Shown one piece after another: positions 33,701 to 45,700 of a DNA stretch of 64,000 bases. Under the pieces are notes generated by a model. That model was not told the origin of the DNA, did not search any database, and saw only the letters and a program-made list of their open reading frames with translations. Source of the DNA: Henricia sp. BOLD:AAB3569 (taxonomy: Eukaryota; Echinodermata; Asteroidea; Spinulosida; Echinasteridae); NCBI GenBank assembly GCA_037783545.1, contig JBBELK010000305.1:248001-312000 (forward strand). Direction: 5' to 3'. Made by a program: the position numbers and the translations under genes. Position 1 is the stretch's first letter. Every line of letters begins with the position of its first letter.

Positions 33701-36700
33701 CTATCATTGGATTGAAGAACATCTGACAGCCTCAGAATATGAAAAAGTACTTAACACGTTGATTGCCGACTACGAGTATACTCGTAGTACAGGGCAATTC
33801 CGTAAATTCAGATTTACACCTCAGACTTTGAGGGCTTGTAATGCTTCACGTATTCAAGTTGTTTGATTTTAAACACATGTTCTTCAAGCATCATTGATGG
33901 AAGTGTAATTCCTGAAAAAGTGATTGTAATGCCATTCTAAGTAAGTGTGTAGGGTCCCCAAAACCCTCGGTTTCGGACGTACTTATTGAGTACGTCCGGA
34001 ACAGAGATATTTTTGAATGTACCACGCATATTGGGAATGGCATTACAATACGTTTTTCAGGAATTACACTTCCATCAATGATGCTTGAAAAACATGCTTT
34101 TAAAATCAAATATGTGAAGCATTACAAGCCTTTAAAGTCTCTGAGGTGTAAATCTGAATTTACGGAATTGCCCAGTAACAGGTGTACCGGATTCTGCCAC
34201 TACGAGTATACTCGTAGAAAATGGGAATGCCCTGTGGGAATGCCCTGTGAAACTATGCCCGGCAGTCAACGTGTTAAGACCCTAGTCGCTGCCATCCCTC
34301 GCATCACAATGACCGAATCCGACTCATCTCCTACACGTGCATCTTTCGCAAACGCGTCTGCTACAGCGTCGTGCAATGTCACTCGCGTACACGAGCTTGC
34401 AGTAAAAATGCCTGCCGTGCAACGGAAACAGGTGCGCCGTGCAATGGAAAAAATCGAATGGAACAAAAATGAACGGTTGGTGACATAGCATTAATGGTTA
34501 AATTATTTAACGCCATGTGACCTGCTATCGTTCAATCAAATGACAGGGATCTACTTGGGCGTTATACTACTTGGGCGGTTGGTAAAAATAAACATTTTCT
34601 TGGAAAATAACAGCACACCATGCACTCTATTTTCACTCAGAGTCAAAAAGGGATTTTCAAAATTTAGTAACTAGTATGCAAATCCTGTCTAAAGACTTTA
34701 CAGCAAAGAAGATCTCCAATGCTTTACAGTGCTGTACAGTCTTTGGGCGAGACTTTTGATGAGAGTAGTAGTGAACGAATCTAGTGAGGTTTAATAGGAT
34801 TGATTCCTACAAGCACAGACATTATAAAGTGGTTATTGGCTGCTGTCAACATTTTTGGTCAGTATTTTTCTAGCCAATGAGAGCAGGTCTTTTATCAACT
34901 GGTCTGACTTTTTCCAGCCAATCAGAGCTGTATTGCATGAGCCAATCAGAATGTAGGTTGCATATATGCTTATTGTATTGCAAGTTTCTTGTGGTATATG
35001 AGACAGTACTAGTCTATTCTCAGATCAATAATCCCAGTGCTAAATGCTCCTGTAACTTGGCGCATAGTACTTGAACCATGTACATGATGTACAAGCTTGT
35101 TGTGAAGTTAATTTTACTAAAATTCGTTAATGGGTCTTTCTATAAATTAGGGGTCCAATTTTGGTGTCCCCCATTACATTTTACATCTTGTTTTTGTAAA
35201 TTCATGACACATTCTTTAAATACTTTCCATCTCAAAGAGCGAGTACATAAAGTACAATTCATACAAAATGGTTTAAAAGCCATTTTAATGATTTTTGTAC
35301 GAAAAATAACACATATCAGGTGTAACGGGGGACACTAAATGTCACACTTTTGGACCCCTAATTTATAGAAAGACCCTAACTGTCAGGTTTAGAATGTAAT
35401 GTGTCTTTGGAAGTGCTACCTGTAACAAAGTTATGCCAGAATTGTAAAAATATCAAAGAGTATTTAGCACTGGGATTATCCAAGCTACTCTATGCTTTGC
35501 TGCACTTTGCTGTCTTTTCACAGTGAGTACATTTGGCAACCAAAACCCCATTTTCAAACAAATCCCTTCATCTTGACAAATGAGCTGAAGTAACATGCAA
35601 TGCCACTTTATTTTTCGATACTAGATGAATCATGATGGAAAAAACCGTGCATGCAAAGTCAAAAGAGAACAAAAAGATGTACAAAAGTCAACGTACAATT
35701 TACCAAAATTTGTAAAAAAAAAAAGAAATCATTGTTAATTTTTGTCAGAGCAGGGGTACCAAGCTTTATGATGTCTGTGAGTTGGAAGGTTAAGTGAATT
35801 TTTCCCGAGGGTGTGGAAACAGATTGGGTAAAGTTACCGCTTTATTGGACGACCGTGGGTCTCCACTAGGGCTTGATCTCCAGATCTGAAAGACATTAAA
35901 ACTTGCAATAAAACTTACGACGTTTGGACAACCGTGTTGGCAGGAACCTCTACATGATGTATTCTGTGCCGTCTTCCACACAGAAGCTTCAACAGTGAAA
36001 CAAGGGACCGACAAAATGTGGCCAGAATAAACAGGTGGCCCTTATGTAGAGGTTCAGTGGGCACATGCATGATATAAAAACATCATAAAACATACCACAA
36101 TGCATGTCTATAGGTGAATAACAGCTAAAAGTGAAGTGCAACAAAGGTTCCTCATTCAAAAATTGAAATTTGTTCAGTTTTTAACAAATGTTTAAAATAT
36201 AAATCTACTTTGGTTTTAAGGCAAATCAGCCATCTAAGGAAGGTTCATAGTTAATGATGATTGGAAAATAGAATTAAGTACCGGTAACGACAAAGACATG
36301 CCAAAGCTTTTCGACCTGCACTCATCAGAGCATACGCAGTAGCGTACTCCCTGCTGTTGCCAACAGCTGACCAATCAGCGCGTAGCATTCTGATCATGTC
36401 ATCACCGCTTTGCGGCCTTATATACTCTCCAACAAAAGAAACTGTGCATGATAAAAATTGCTGTATTTTTTCAGCCATGGCGGCTAACTCGCTGGAATAA
36501 ACTGTTAATGAAAGTCCATGAAATCTTTCAAATGGTTAACCGAACTTGAAATGTACAAAATGTGTTCTTCGTGTTCTCAGAGGTTGCTGAAAACTGACTT
36601 GCCAATATTGAAGTCACAAAGTCAGTGTCGAGTGTGTCCCCCTTGTGCAATAATCACTGCTGTGCATCTTCGCCTCATGGAGCCAATGACACGCGCATGA

Positions 36701-39700
36701 AAGAGAATATTGACTTTTGGGTAGTCCTTTTATACGGCTTGCTAACGAGACCTGAACTTTATGGAATTCTGTTACATAACAACCTGTAGGACCCCTATTG
36801 TGAAATCAACACCCAGGCATGCCTAAGTCCTGCACTATGCCATGAGCAGGTTTTGAGTGCATAACCTTTTTCTAACAATGTCAGAGAATATTGTCTGTGA
36901 ATTTGGTGTTTATTTTCCACCTTCTTGAAAAAATACAGCAATTTTTACCATGCACAGTTTCTTTTGTTGGAGAGTATATTTACACCGATAGCGTCACCAC
37001 GCCATTCCTGTGTTTTGCTCTGATGAGTGCAGGTCGAAAAGCTTTAGCATGTCTTTGTCGTTACTTAATTCTATTTTCCAATCATCATAAAACTATGAAC
37101 TTCTTTTAAGCTCCCCACAAAACTTCCCACAGTGGCTTGGTTCATTGAGGCAATTTATTGTGTTTGGCCAGATTATCCAGGTTCAACTGCCATAGGATTG
37201 TACACACACAAATCCTAGTGCCCTGGCCACTGGCCGCTTTAGACAGTGGCCCTAATATCAAGGTTCTACCTCCATATGTTTGTGTACAAACAGATGTGGC
37301 CACTTTTAATATAAAAGTGGCCTTAATGGCAGGTTTCACTGTACTTAATGTATCACGGTTTATAAAAGACAGTAATTGGTTACTGATGGTGTGCTTGTTT
37401 CAGATAGATCCAAATCCAGATACTTGCAAATATTTGATAAACTTGTTTGATTTAGCTCAGATCCTGATTGAGTCCCGAGATTCTTTGAGGAAAGGCATTT
37501 GTCTCTTGATGATTTCCGTCCCTCACGCTTGAGGGACGGAACTGGATCACGCTCTATAGCCACGGTCTTGCACTGTAACTTGCCTCTAGAATATCTCCCA
37601 CGATGTCTTTTTTTCTTGGGTATACTTCTCCTTTAACTGACATGCGGGAGCACATTGCAAGCATATTGTGATGTCGACGGACACAAAATGTGATTTTAAC
37701 CATGTTCAGTACATCTTAACTTAATCTAATGGGCCTTGAATTAAACAGTAAAAAATAATTATTTTTTTCACCTTGTTTGCTCCTTTTGGCGTTGATATGG
37801 AGATGCTGGCCTCCACTTCATCCTCTGTCGCCAGGATAACTGTCTTGTCATCGTCGTCCTCGATAACTGCTTTTTCTTTCTCGATCTCTCCTTCTTCGCT
37901 GTCTTCTTCCGAGGAGGAGGCCTGCTGTAGCAGCGGAGACGCCTCTTTGAGAGGCGCAATCAGCTTCTTGAAGAAATAAACCTCATCATCGATCACCTTG
38001 TTGGAGACGGAGTAGCGCTTGAGACTCTTCACCTTGCGAATGTGCTTCTCGGCTTCCTTGTACTGCGATTCGCACACGTAGATATGCTCCTCTGCGTACT
38101 CTGTGGGGCGACCTGAAGGTTTGAAAATTAGTCAATTAAAGGCCCTGTAGATGATCTGTTTTTAAGCGATTCTGCGAATAAAACCATTATAAATCAAAAG
38201 AAAGACATCAACAAACTCATCCGAAGAAATTTCAGCTTTGTCAAATGTACCACGTTTAAAAAAACCATGAAAATCCATATGCATTTTCCTGGTCTTGGCG
38301 GGGTGTTTCAAATATTCGTTCTCAGTTGATCGGGTATGGCTTGCGTCATGCACTCGATCCATAAAAATGCATCGCGTTGGAACACGCACACGGAGTACAC
38401 AGCGCCCATGCATTTTGGACCGCGTAGATGCGAACCAAAAATAAGTAAATCGTTTGCAAACGATCTAAATAATTTCATCTTTACGGATTATTTTCTGGTA
38501 AAATTATATCATTTTGAGCGAAAACCTTTCATTGGATAGTTGCTATTAATTCAATCTTTACTTTCAGAACTTTTCCCCTGTAAACTCGTCGATTACTTTT
38601 TGGGGTCATTGCAAATGATCCACTGGGCCTTTAATCTTTCACTTATCAACTAATCTTTCACTATGGTGCGCTTCTCACAGTGGCTTGAGATATGTCTACT
38701 TTTGACCAGAAAGCCGCCGTCAGCGGCTCGCCTGTACACATAAACAAATGGTGGCCTTCAATGAATTATGTCACGGACCTTGAAAAATAAAAATAATAAA
38801 AATAATTTATTGATTTATTCCATGCAATGTTTACAGACACATTACATGTACATCTTCAATTCATGGGTTTCACTTGCCTTGGCAACGGTTGCTATCCGCC
38901 ATTAATTCAACACTGATAATTTAAGGTTGACCCAAATAATAAAGCTCGGCATGACTTTTAAACGTTGATAGACTGTTTGGCAAGTTTTTAAAAATGTTGA
39001 TACTTGTTTTTAAGGGATGATGGCAAAACTACATGTATCAGTGTTGAATTATTTCCGCTTCAAATGGTGTGCCATAGTATGGAAACAGTAATGGCGGATA
39101 TGATAGTTGTTGATGTCACGCGTATGGAACGCCAAAGCGGAAATAATTCAAAAATGATAATTTTGCCATCAACTCTAAAAAACAATTTTTAAAAACAGTT
39201 TCAAACAGTCTATCAACATTTAAAAGTCATGCCAACCTTTGTTTTCTTGCGCAATATTTGCGAAAATATGGGTCAACATTAAATTATCAGTGTTGAATTA
39301 TTTTTCGCTTTGGCGTGCCATAGTATGGACACAGTAATGGCGGATAGCAACCGTTGTCAATCCGAGTGAAACCCAAGAATACTCAAAGTTACAGTATATG
39401 AACAAATTACAACAAATCTGAGTATAAAACAACAGTTTTTCTGTTTTCACGGAATGTAGATGAGGTACATTGTACACACAGGTTGGTGTTTATCAAATAC
39501 GTATTTAATCACAAGTGGAGGTAACACTGTTTTTAAAGGGACACACCGGCTTACCGTAGCGATCTAGCATCCTTGACAATTATTTTTCGATGGTCGTTGT
39601 GAAAAAAGATTATCAAAATGTCACGTAATTAACTAGAAATGTTTAAAATTAACAAAAGAGACAAATGTTGGCCTATACGCTTTACCAGCCTTCGCACTGT

Positions 39701-42700
39701 ATTATGTATTTGTAAATAGAGATGGTGTTCGATATGGGTCGACGCGTGTTTAACCTCGTTTCCTTGTTTTCCCTGACTCATCGCACCTTGCATGATCCCT
39801 CAGGTCAGCGCTGACTCGAGGAAGCAACTCGAACGCAACTTTTTAGTGTCTTTAGCGCCCTCAATAGGCCTATGCTGTTTTTTTCTTCGGATATTATTTA
39901 TCGCCGTGAAGCGAATACACGAAAATCTGAGAGATTCTCTCGTCCGTATCAACACACAGAAACCCTTCTTATGAAATCTGTTGGCAGATTTGTGTACAAA
40001 TTACAAAATATGGTATGTACATAGTGTTCGTAGGACATTATATTCCAACAAGAAGAGAAACCAACCGTGAATGACAAAAGCAACTCGCACTTCGCGCTGG
40101 TTTCTACGGCTGGAAATAAAACTAACTCCAAGACCACGTGATTTATCGGAACCAGAATCTGGTTCCGATAAATCACGTAACCTTGATTGTTTTAAAAATG
40201 CTCAAAAACAGCCAAATTTGGGAGTTTCTTTTCAGGTTCTCTTCAGTCTATTTCGGAAAGACTTTCAGAATCATGTATGGGTTATTTCGAGCCCAAAATA
40301 GCCCAACAAAGCCGGTTTGTCCCTTTAACAGTTTTCCTATCATGTAAACTCTGTAAATGTTTTGAATGAAGTCTGCAGATAATTCTATTTTTGACCTTGC
40401 TTTTTGAAATACGTTAAATCAGTATCGGAACACGTTTTATTGGCCAAAATTGCCCAGTATCGGTGACCAGAGTGATTGTGCCTATACGTCTGTGGATTGT
40501 GCACATACATGACTAACCATCCTACCAGTGCATTCGGTTGAAAATTATCGAACTATAGTTCACTATAGTCGTGAATCGAACTTGCTCTTTTACTCTAACA
40601 CCCAAACCTCGTCCCCATGTTCGCTGGTTTGTTTGACGGTACGCTATCGAAACAAGGTTCACTGAGGTCAATTATAGCAAAGCATGACTTTCAATTTTCA
40701 GTTATTTCTTTTGACCCACCCACCCAACAATTTCGAAAAAAGATTTTTTAAAATTTCGACATTGACTATTTTGAATGGCCTAACCTGCACATAGTACTTA
40801 CTTGAGATGTAATCTTTGAAGAGCATGACGTGGCACTTGCCACTGATACTGCGCATGGGGTTGGTGTCTTCAATAGAGCTCAAGAAAACCTCATTCTTGT
40901 AGAAGAGACGAGTAGGCGGGTGAACAGTCTCAGAGGGACGCACGAACCATGGGCCGTTGAACCACGGGTCACCGCTGTGGTAAAGTGGCATTGGTTAATG
41001 ATCACAGGACGTACCAGATTTAACTCAGTATTCATGCACACTGCACTGCGCAGTACCATTGCAAGAAATTCAATGTAAAAGGGGCAATACAAAATTCATC
41101 ATTGATTAGCCTATAGCTTTGTGTAGTCTTGTCCAAGGCGGTCTCTCAATTTTGTTGCTGTACGAGAGAATATCGGGTCTTGCGCATGCAAGCCACACAC
41201 GGCAATAAAACTAGCCACCGTGCTGTCACGACTTCCATACCAACCCATACGGCAACACACTGGCTGCGTACATACAGCACTAGCTGTGTACAGCCTGCCC
41301 TAACTCGAAAATGGGCGGGCTTTGGATGTGCGGGTATGCACGGTATTTGTCTTGTGCCAATCAAAAGCTTCATGAGTAGGACGTAATGACGCGAAGCATG
41401 CATTATGCATGTAATGGCATTCGCCATGTTACGAGTACCTTGGCATGATCGATGGACGAAACCAACAAATATTCTCAGGTTCGTAGCATTTATTGTGCTT
41501 ATTTGTTTACGTATTTGATTACACTTCTGGGGACAACGGTCGTAATATGACAGCTTTCCTGAATGATTTGTGGGAGCTCTTAATACTGGCTCGGAGGAAC
41601 AATAACTGAAGATTGAAGATGTAGCGTTTTTCAAAAATAACCTTTCGCAAGTCAAGTACAACCAATGAAGTTTCAGCTCACGCGGGGGTAGTTCCCCATT
41701 ACTGTAATGAGTGTTGCTGGCTGAATGCAGAACCATCAAGACGTTGGGTTACGGACCGATACATGTACAGTGCTTTACGTACCTGTGTTCATAGTCATAG
41801 TGCAGCGCGCTGTGAGCATAATACGTGCAACAGAGTGCCGCAGCTTGTCAGCGCTATTTATGTTTTATCTGGGGAGCACGTGTGGTCTAGTGGGTATGAA
41901 GCGGGACTCCCAATCAAAGGTTGGGGGTTCGAGCCCCACTATGACCAACGTGTCTGTGTCCCTGGGCAAGGCACTTAATCCCAGTTGCCTCGTCAATCCA
42001 AGCGATATATGGGAAGCTGTTATGGGGAATGCCACAATCTAACTGCTGATAGGGTTGTGCGCCTTGGCCGGGTTGCCACCTAGTTGAAGCAAAATGGTTC
42101 TGGTGATTTCCCGATGGCAGCGGTAATAATGGCAACAGCCGCCTCGGAATATGTCTACATAGATAGATGGCGCTTTACAAATGCTTGTATTATTATTATT
42201 ATTATCTTCAGAGGGCCGTCTTGAAGAAGGTTTTCGATTTGTCTTCCGATAGATTTCAAAGCAACAAACGTGCCTATACTATACGTTGTCGTGTGTTGCA
42301 TTGTTGTCCTTACACGTGCATATTGCCTATTGCGTGTATAGGTGGCAACAGTGAGTTTAAGCGGCAGCATATGACGGGACAATGCACTGCGTGTTGAACC
42401 GACCTGGTCTGGGTGAGTTTTTGTAGTTTGACATAGATTCTTCATGCAGTTAAATATAGAGACCTAAAGTTTTAATGATTATTGAAAATACTTTTTTTTC
42501 TGTGTCTTCTATGGTTTTGTTTTTCGCGTTTTACTGGAAATTAACATTTGCAAGTTGATGAGCCAGCTGATGTTTACGAGTATAGACCGTATCGAATAGC
42601 CGCCATTTCGTGGGGCAGTTTCTTTGTTCCATGAGGACATGCACAGTTGCACATAGTGCTTCCATTATTGAACGGTTTAAAGGCCCAGTGTATCATTTGC

Positions 42701-45700
42701 AATGACCCCAAAAAGTAATCGACGAGTTTACGGGGGAAAAGTTCTGAAAGTAAAGATTGAATGAATAGCAACTACCCAATGAAAGGTTTCCGCTCAAAAT
42801 TATATAATTATACCAGAAAATAATCCGTAAAGATGAAATTATTTAGATCGTTTGCAAACGATTTACTTATTTTTGGTTCGCATCTACGCTGTCCAAAATG
42901 CATGGGCGTTGTGTACTGCGTGTGCGTGTTCCAACGCGATGCGCGCGCACACGCAGTATATGATGTGCGCCACAGAGTGCATAACGCAAGCCACATAGTA
43001 CCCGATCAACTGAGAACGAATATTTGAAACACCCTGCCAAGACCAGGAAAACGCATATGGATTTTCATGTTTTTTTAAATGTGGTACATTTGACAAGACT
43101 GACATTTCTTCGGATGATCGAGTTTGTTGATGTCTTTCTTTTGATTTATGATGGTTTTATTCGCAGAATCGCTCAAAAACAGATCATCTACAGGGCCTTT
43201 AAGTAACAAAAGGTGCCCCTCGAAATGGCGCCTATTCGATACGGTCTATAAAGCTGTACTGACAAGCTGGAGAGAAATAAAGAGTCCACACCTGTTTAAT
43301 TGGTATCCTGAGGGTACACACCCTCAACCCCCAAGGAGGAGATCACACCCCCTTACTGGCAGGGGCTCACAAGCCCCTATCCCATGACATTTATATTACA
43401 GTTGCATTCCCGTGTGTGCATTCATGCGATTAGATTCCAACTTGCCAGAATCTCACACACCTGTAATGCATAGTTCCGACCTGTCAATCAACCGAACCCG
43501 CCGACCAATCACAACAGAGCTAGCAGATATCACTGACATAGGTCAAAGTGCACTGTCTCACAACAACATGATCACGCGATATGTTCTGCCGGCCCCATAC
43601 AATTTGTACAGTGTTGTATGCGATGATCCGGGTGAATTTTTAGTTTCAAGGCCGGTCGTGTCGTTGTTCAAAGGTACGAAAGCACGTATGTCATGATATG
43701 ACATCCCTGTATTACTGACCCTTTACTCGGTGTGTTCTAAGATAACTGTCGACCCTGAAACATGAATACCTTTGAGTTTTCTCCAATGAATCTGTGCTTT
43801 CCGTTGAAAGTCCCATTGTTTTGTGCATAGTGTGTCGCCATTTTGACGATAGCGTGTGAGCCATAGCAACAATATCCACGGGGCGGGACTAACTAGGCAA
43901 ACTCGGAACTATGCATTACTTCCCTCAAATAAAAAATGCAAATGTCAAATCTAAGAAGAAATAAAAATTGAGTAAAAATCATGGCAAATGCTTACTTTGC
44001 GTCCTTCCACATCTTGTCAATGCGTGCAATGAATGGTCTAGTTTGGTCTGACCGTAGATACACGCAGTCTCCCAGCTTGTAGACATGACATTCAAATATA
44101 AACTGCTCATGGTAGGTGTTCTTGTCCTCTTCGTTGGTTGCTTCAATGCTAACATCCTGACAGAGGAATGTCAGAAAAAAAATTTAGAAATTGGGAAATA
44201 AAGAACACTTTTCTATTTGTGCAATGGCGACATTGATGTCAAAAATGTTTCAGAATAGAACTCGCGACAAAGGGCGTGTTTGTTTCATGACAGATCCGAA
44301 TCCAGATCCCGATCTGTTATACCGCGCAGAAACAAACGAAACCGCTTTCAACTCGGATCTCAAATCACGTGAATTGCAATTTATTTACCAAATAATTTCT
44401 GTTCCAAATTTCTCCCACGACATTCGTCGTAAATAAACAAGCATTCTGAATTTGTTTGTATCGTGTGTTGCCTCTGAAAACTGAAACGACACGGTTTTAC
44501 TCACAAAATCTCTGCGATGTTTACGTCGCCATTTTGGATCTAGCGCTGAACCATCTCTCGAGAAGGATTCCACAGATCACAGATCTCGATCAGGATGTGC
44601 GCGAAGTGAACAAGTTCACCTTGGATCTGCGCAGATCTGAATCTAGATCCGTCCGAAACAAACACGCCCAAAGCAACCAATGAAGTTTATTGGCACTTGC
44701 CTAACAGGCCACCATGTTTTTTTACAACTCTTGCCAAGTTTAAAATTTCTGATGCAACATGTACATTTGTAAAACTACATGTAAACTGGAAATAGGTTTT
44801 ACAAATTGGGACAAACGTTACCTTTCTCGTTGTTTTTTTTGTAAGAATTTTATGTGAAAGGACAGAAGAAATGAAGGCAATGTCAATGCTCTAGGTATAG
44901 ATCAATGACTGCTAAAAGCGATATAGAACAGCTATCCAGCTGGGTGGATTTCACACAAATTTGAACCGAGTATACAGTGTTAATAATAGACCGATCCAGT
45001 AAGCTCCGCCCATTTTGGAATTGACCAATCACAGCCTGAGGTTCAGGTAGCCAAAAAGTAGATCGCCATTTTGGCTACCTGAGTCCTTAACGTTTTGTGC
45101 ACAGAGCTACGGCGAAATGCAGGCGAGTGACGCAAAAACACCATAAACATCATTTTTATCAGCGCAGAGGACCCTAGCCGGTTTAAAACGGATTGTATAA
45201 GACTATCCTAACCTATTTTTAATCCCTTCATAAATGTGTTTTTGTGTAAACGGGAAAAACTCACAAAAATTAGCTTGTCGTTTTGCTATGTTGTGCATTC
45301 ACTGCGTTCTAGATGTGTGTCGAGATGTTTTTGTTCGATCGCATGCATTACGCGTAATGCAGGCGTGTTGTACGTGCACGCAGACGACCGGATACTTAAG
45401 TGCACATTTTGCTTTTGAGCGTGCAGTTTCTGTGTGCATGTGCGTTTTTCAATACGCGCTGACCAGGGCGCGGACGCTGACGCACGGCACGGCCACGCGA
45501 CTCTCCTGCACACGTGCCTCACATGTGAGGCATGTTGCTAGGCAATTTCTAAATGGGCAGAGCTTACTGCATCGGTCTATTAGGTTGGGTGAGGGCAAAA
45601 CAACCTTACTTAACAAACTGGAACTTGTGACATACATCTGTAAGAGCACTGCCCCAAATATCTTATTCACTATTCGCTGGCAGAGTCGTGACGTCACATT

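Noticed and set aside
36518-36720. Coding exon in the centre of the 36243-37100 fold-back
   Set aside because: The short plus-strand frame with SQCRVCPPCAIITAVHLRL resembles phrases seen in degraded transposons, but I cannot assign a family and there are no splice sites.
41146-41739. Longest open frame (197 codons, minus strand)
   Set aside because: No recognisable domain, composition typical of translated non-coding DNA, no splice or start context. It lies in the intron between PBRM1 exons 11 and 12.
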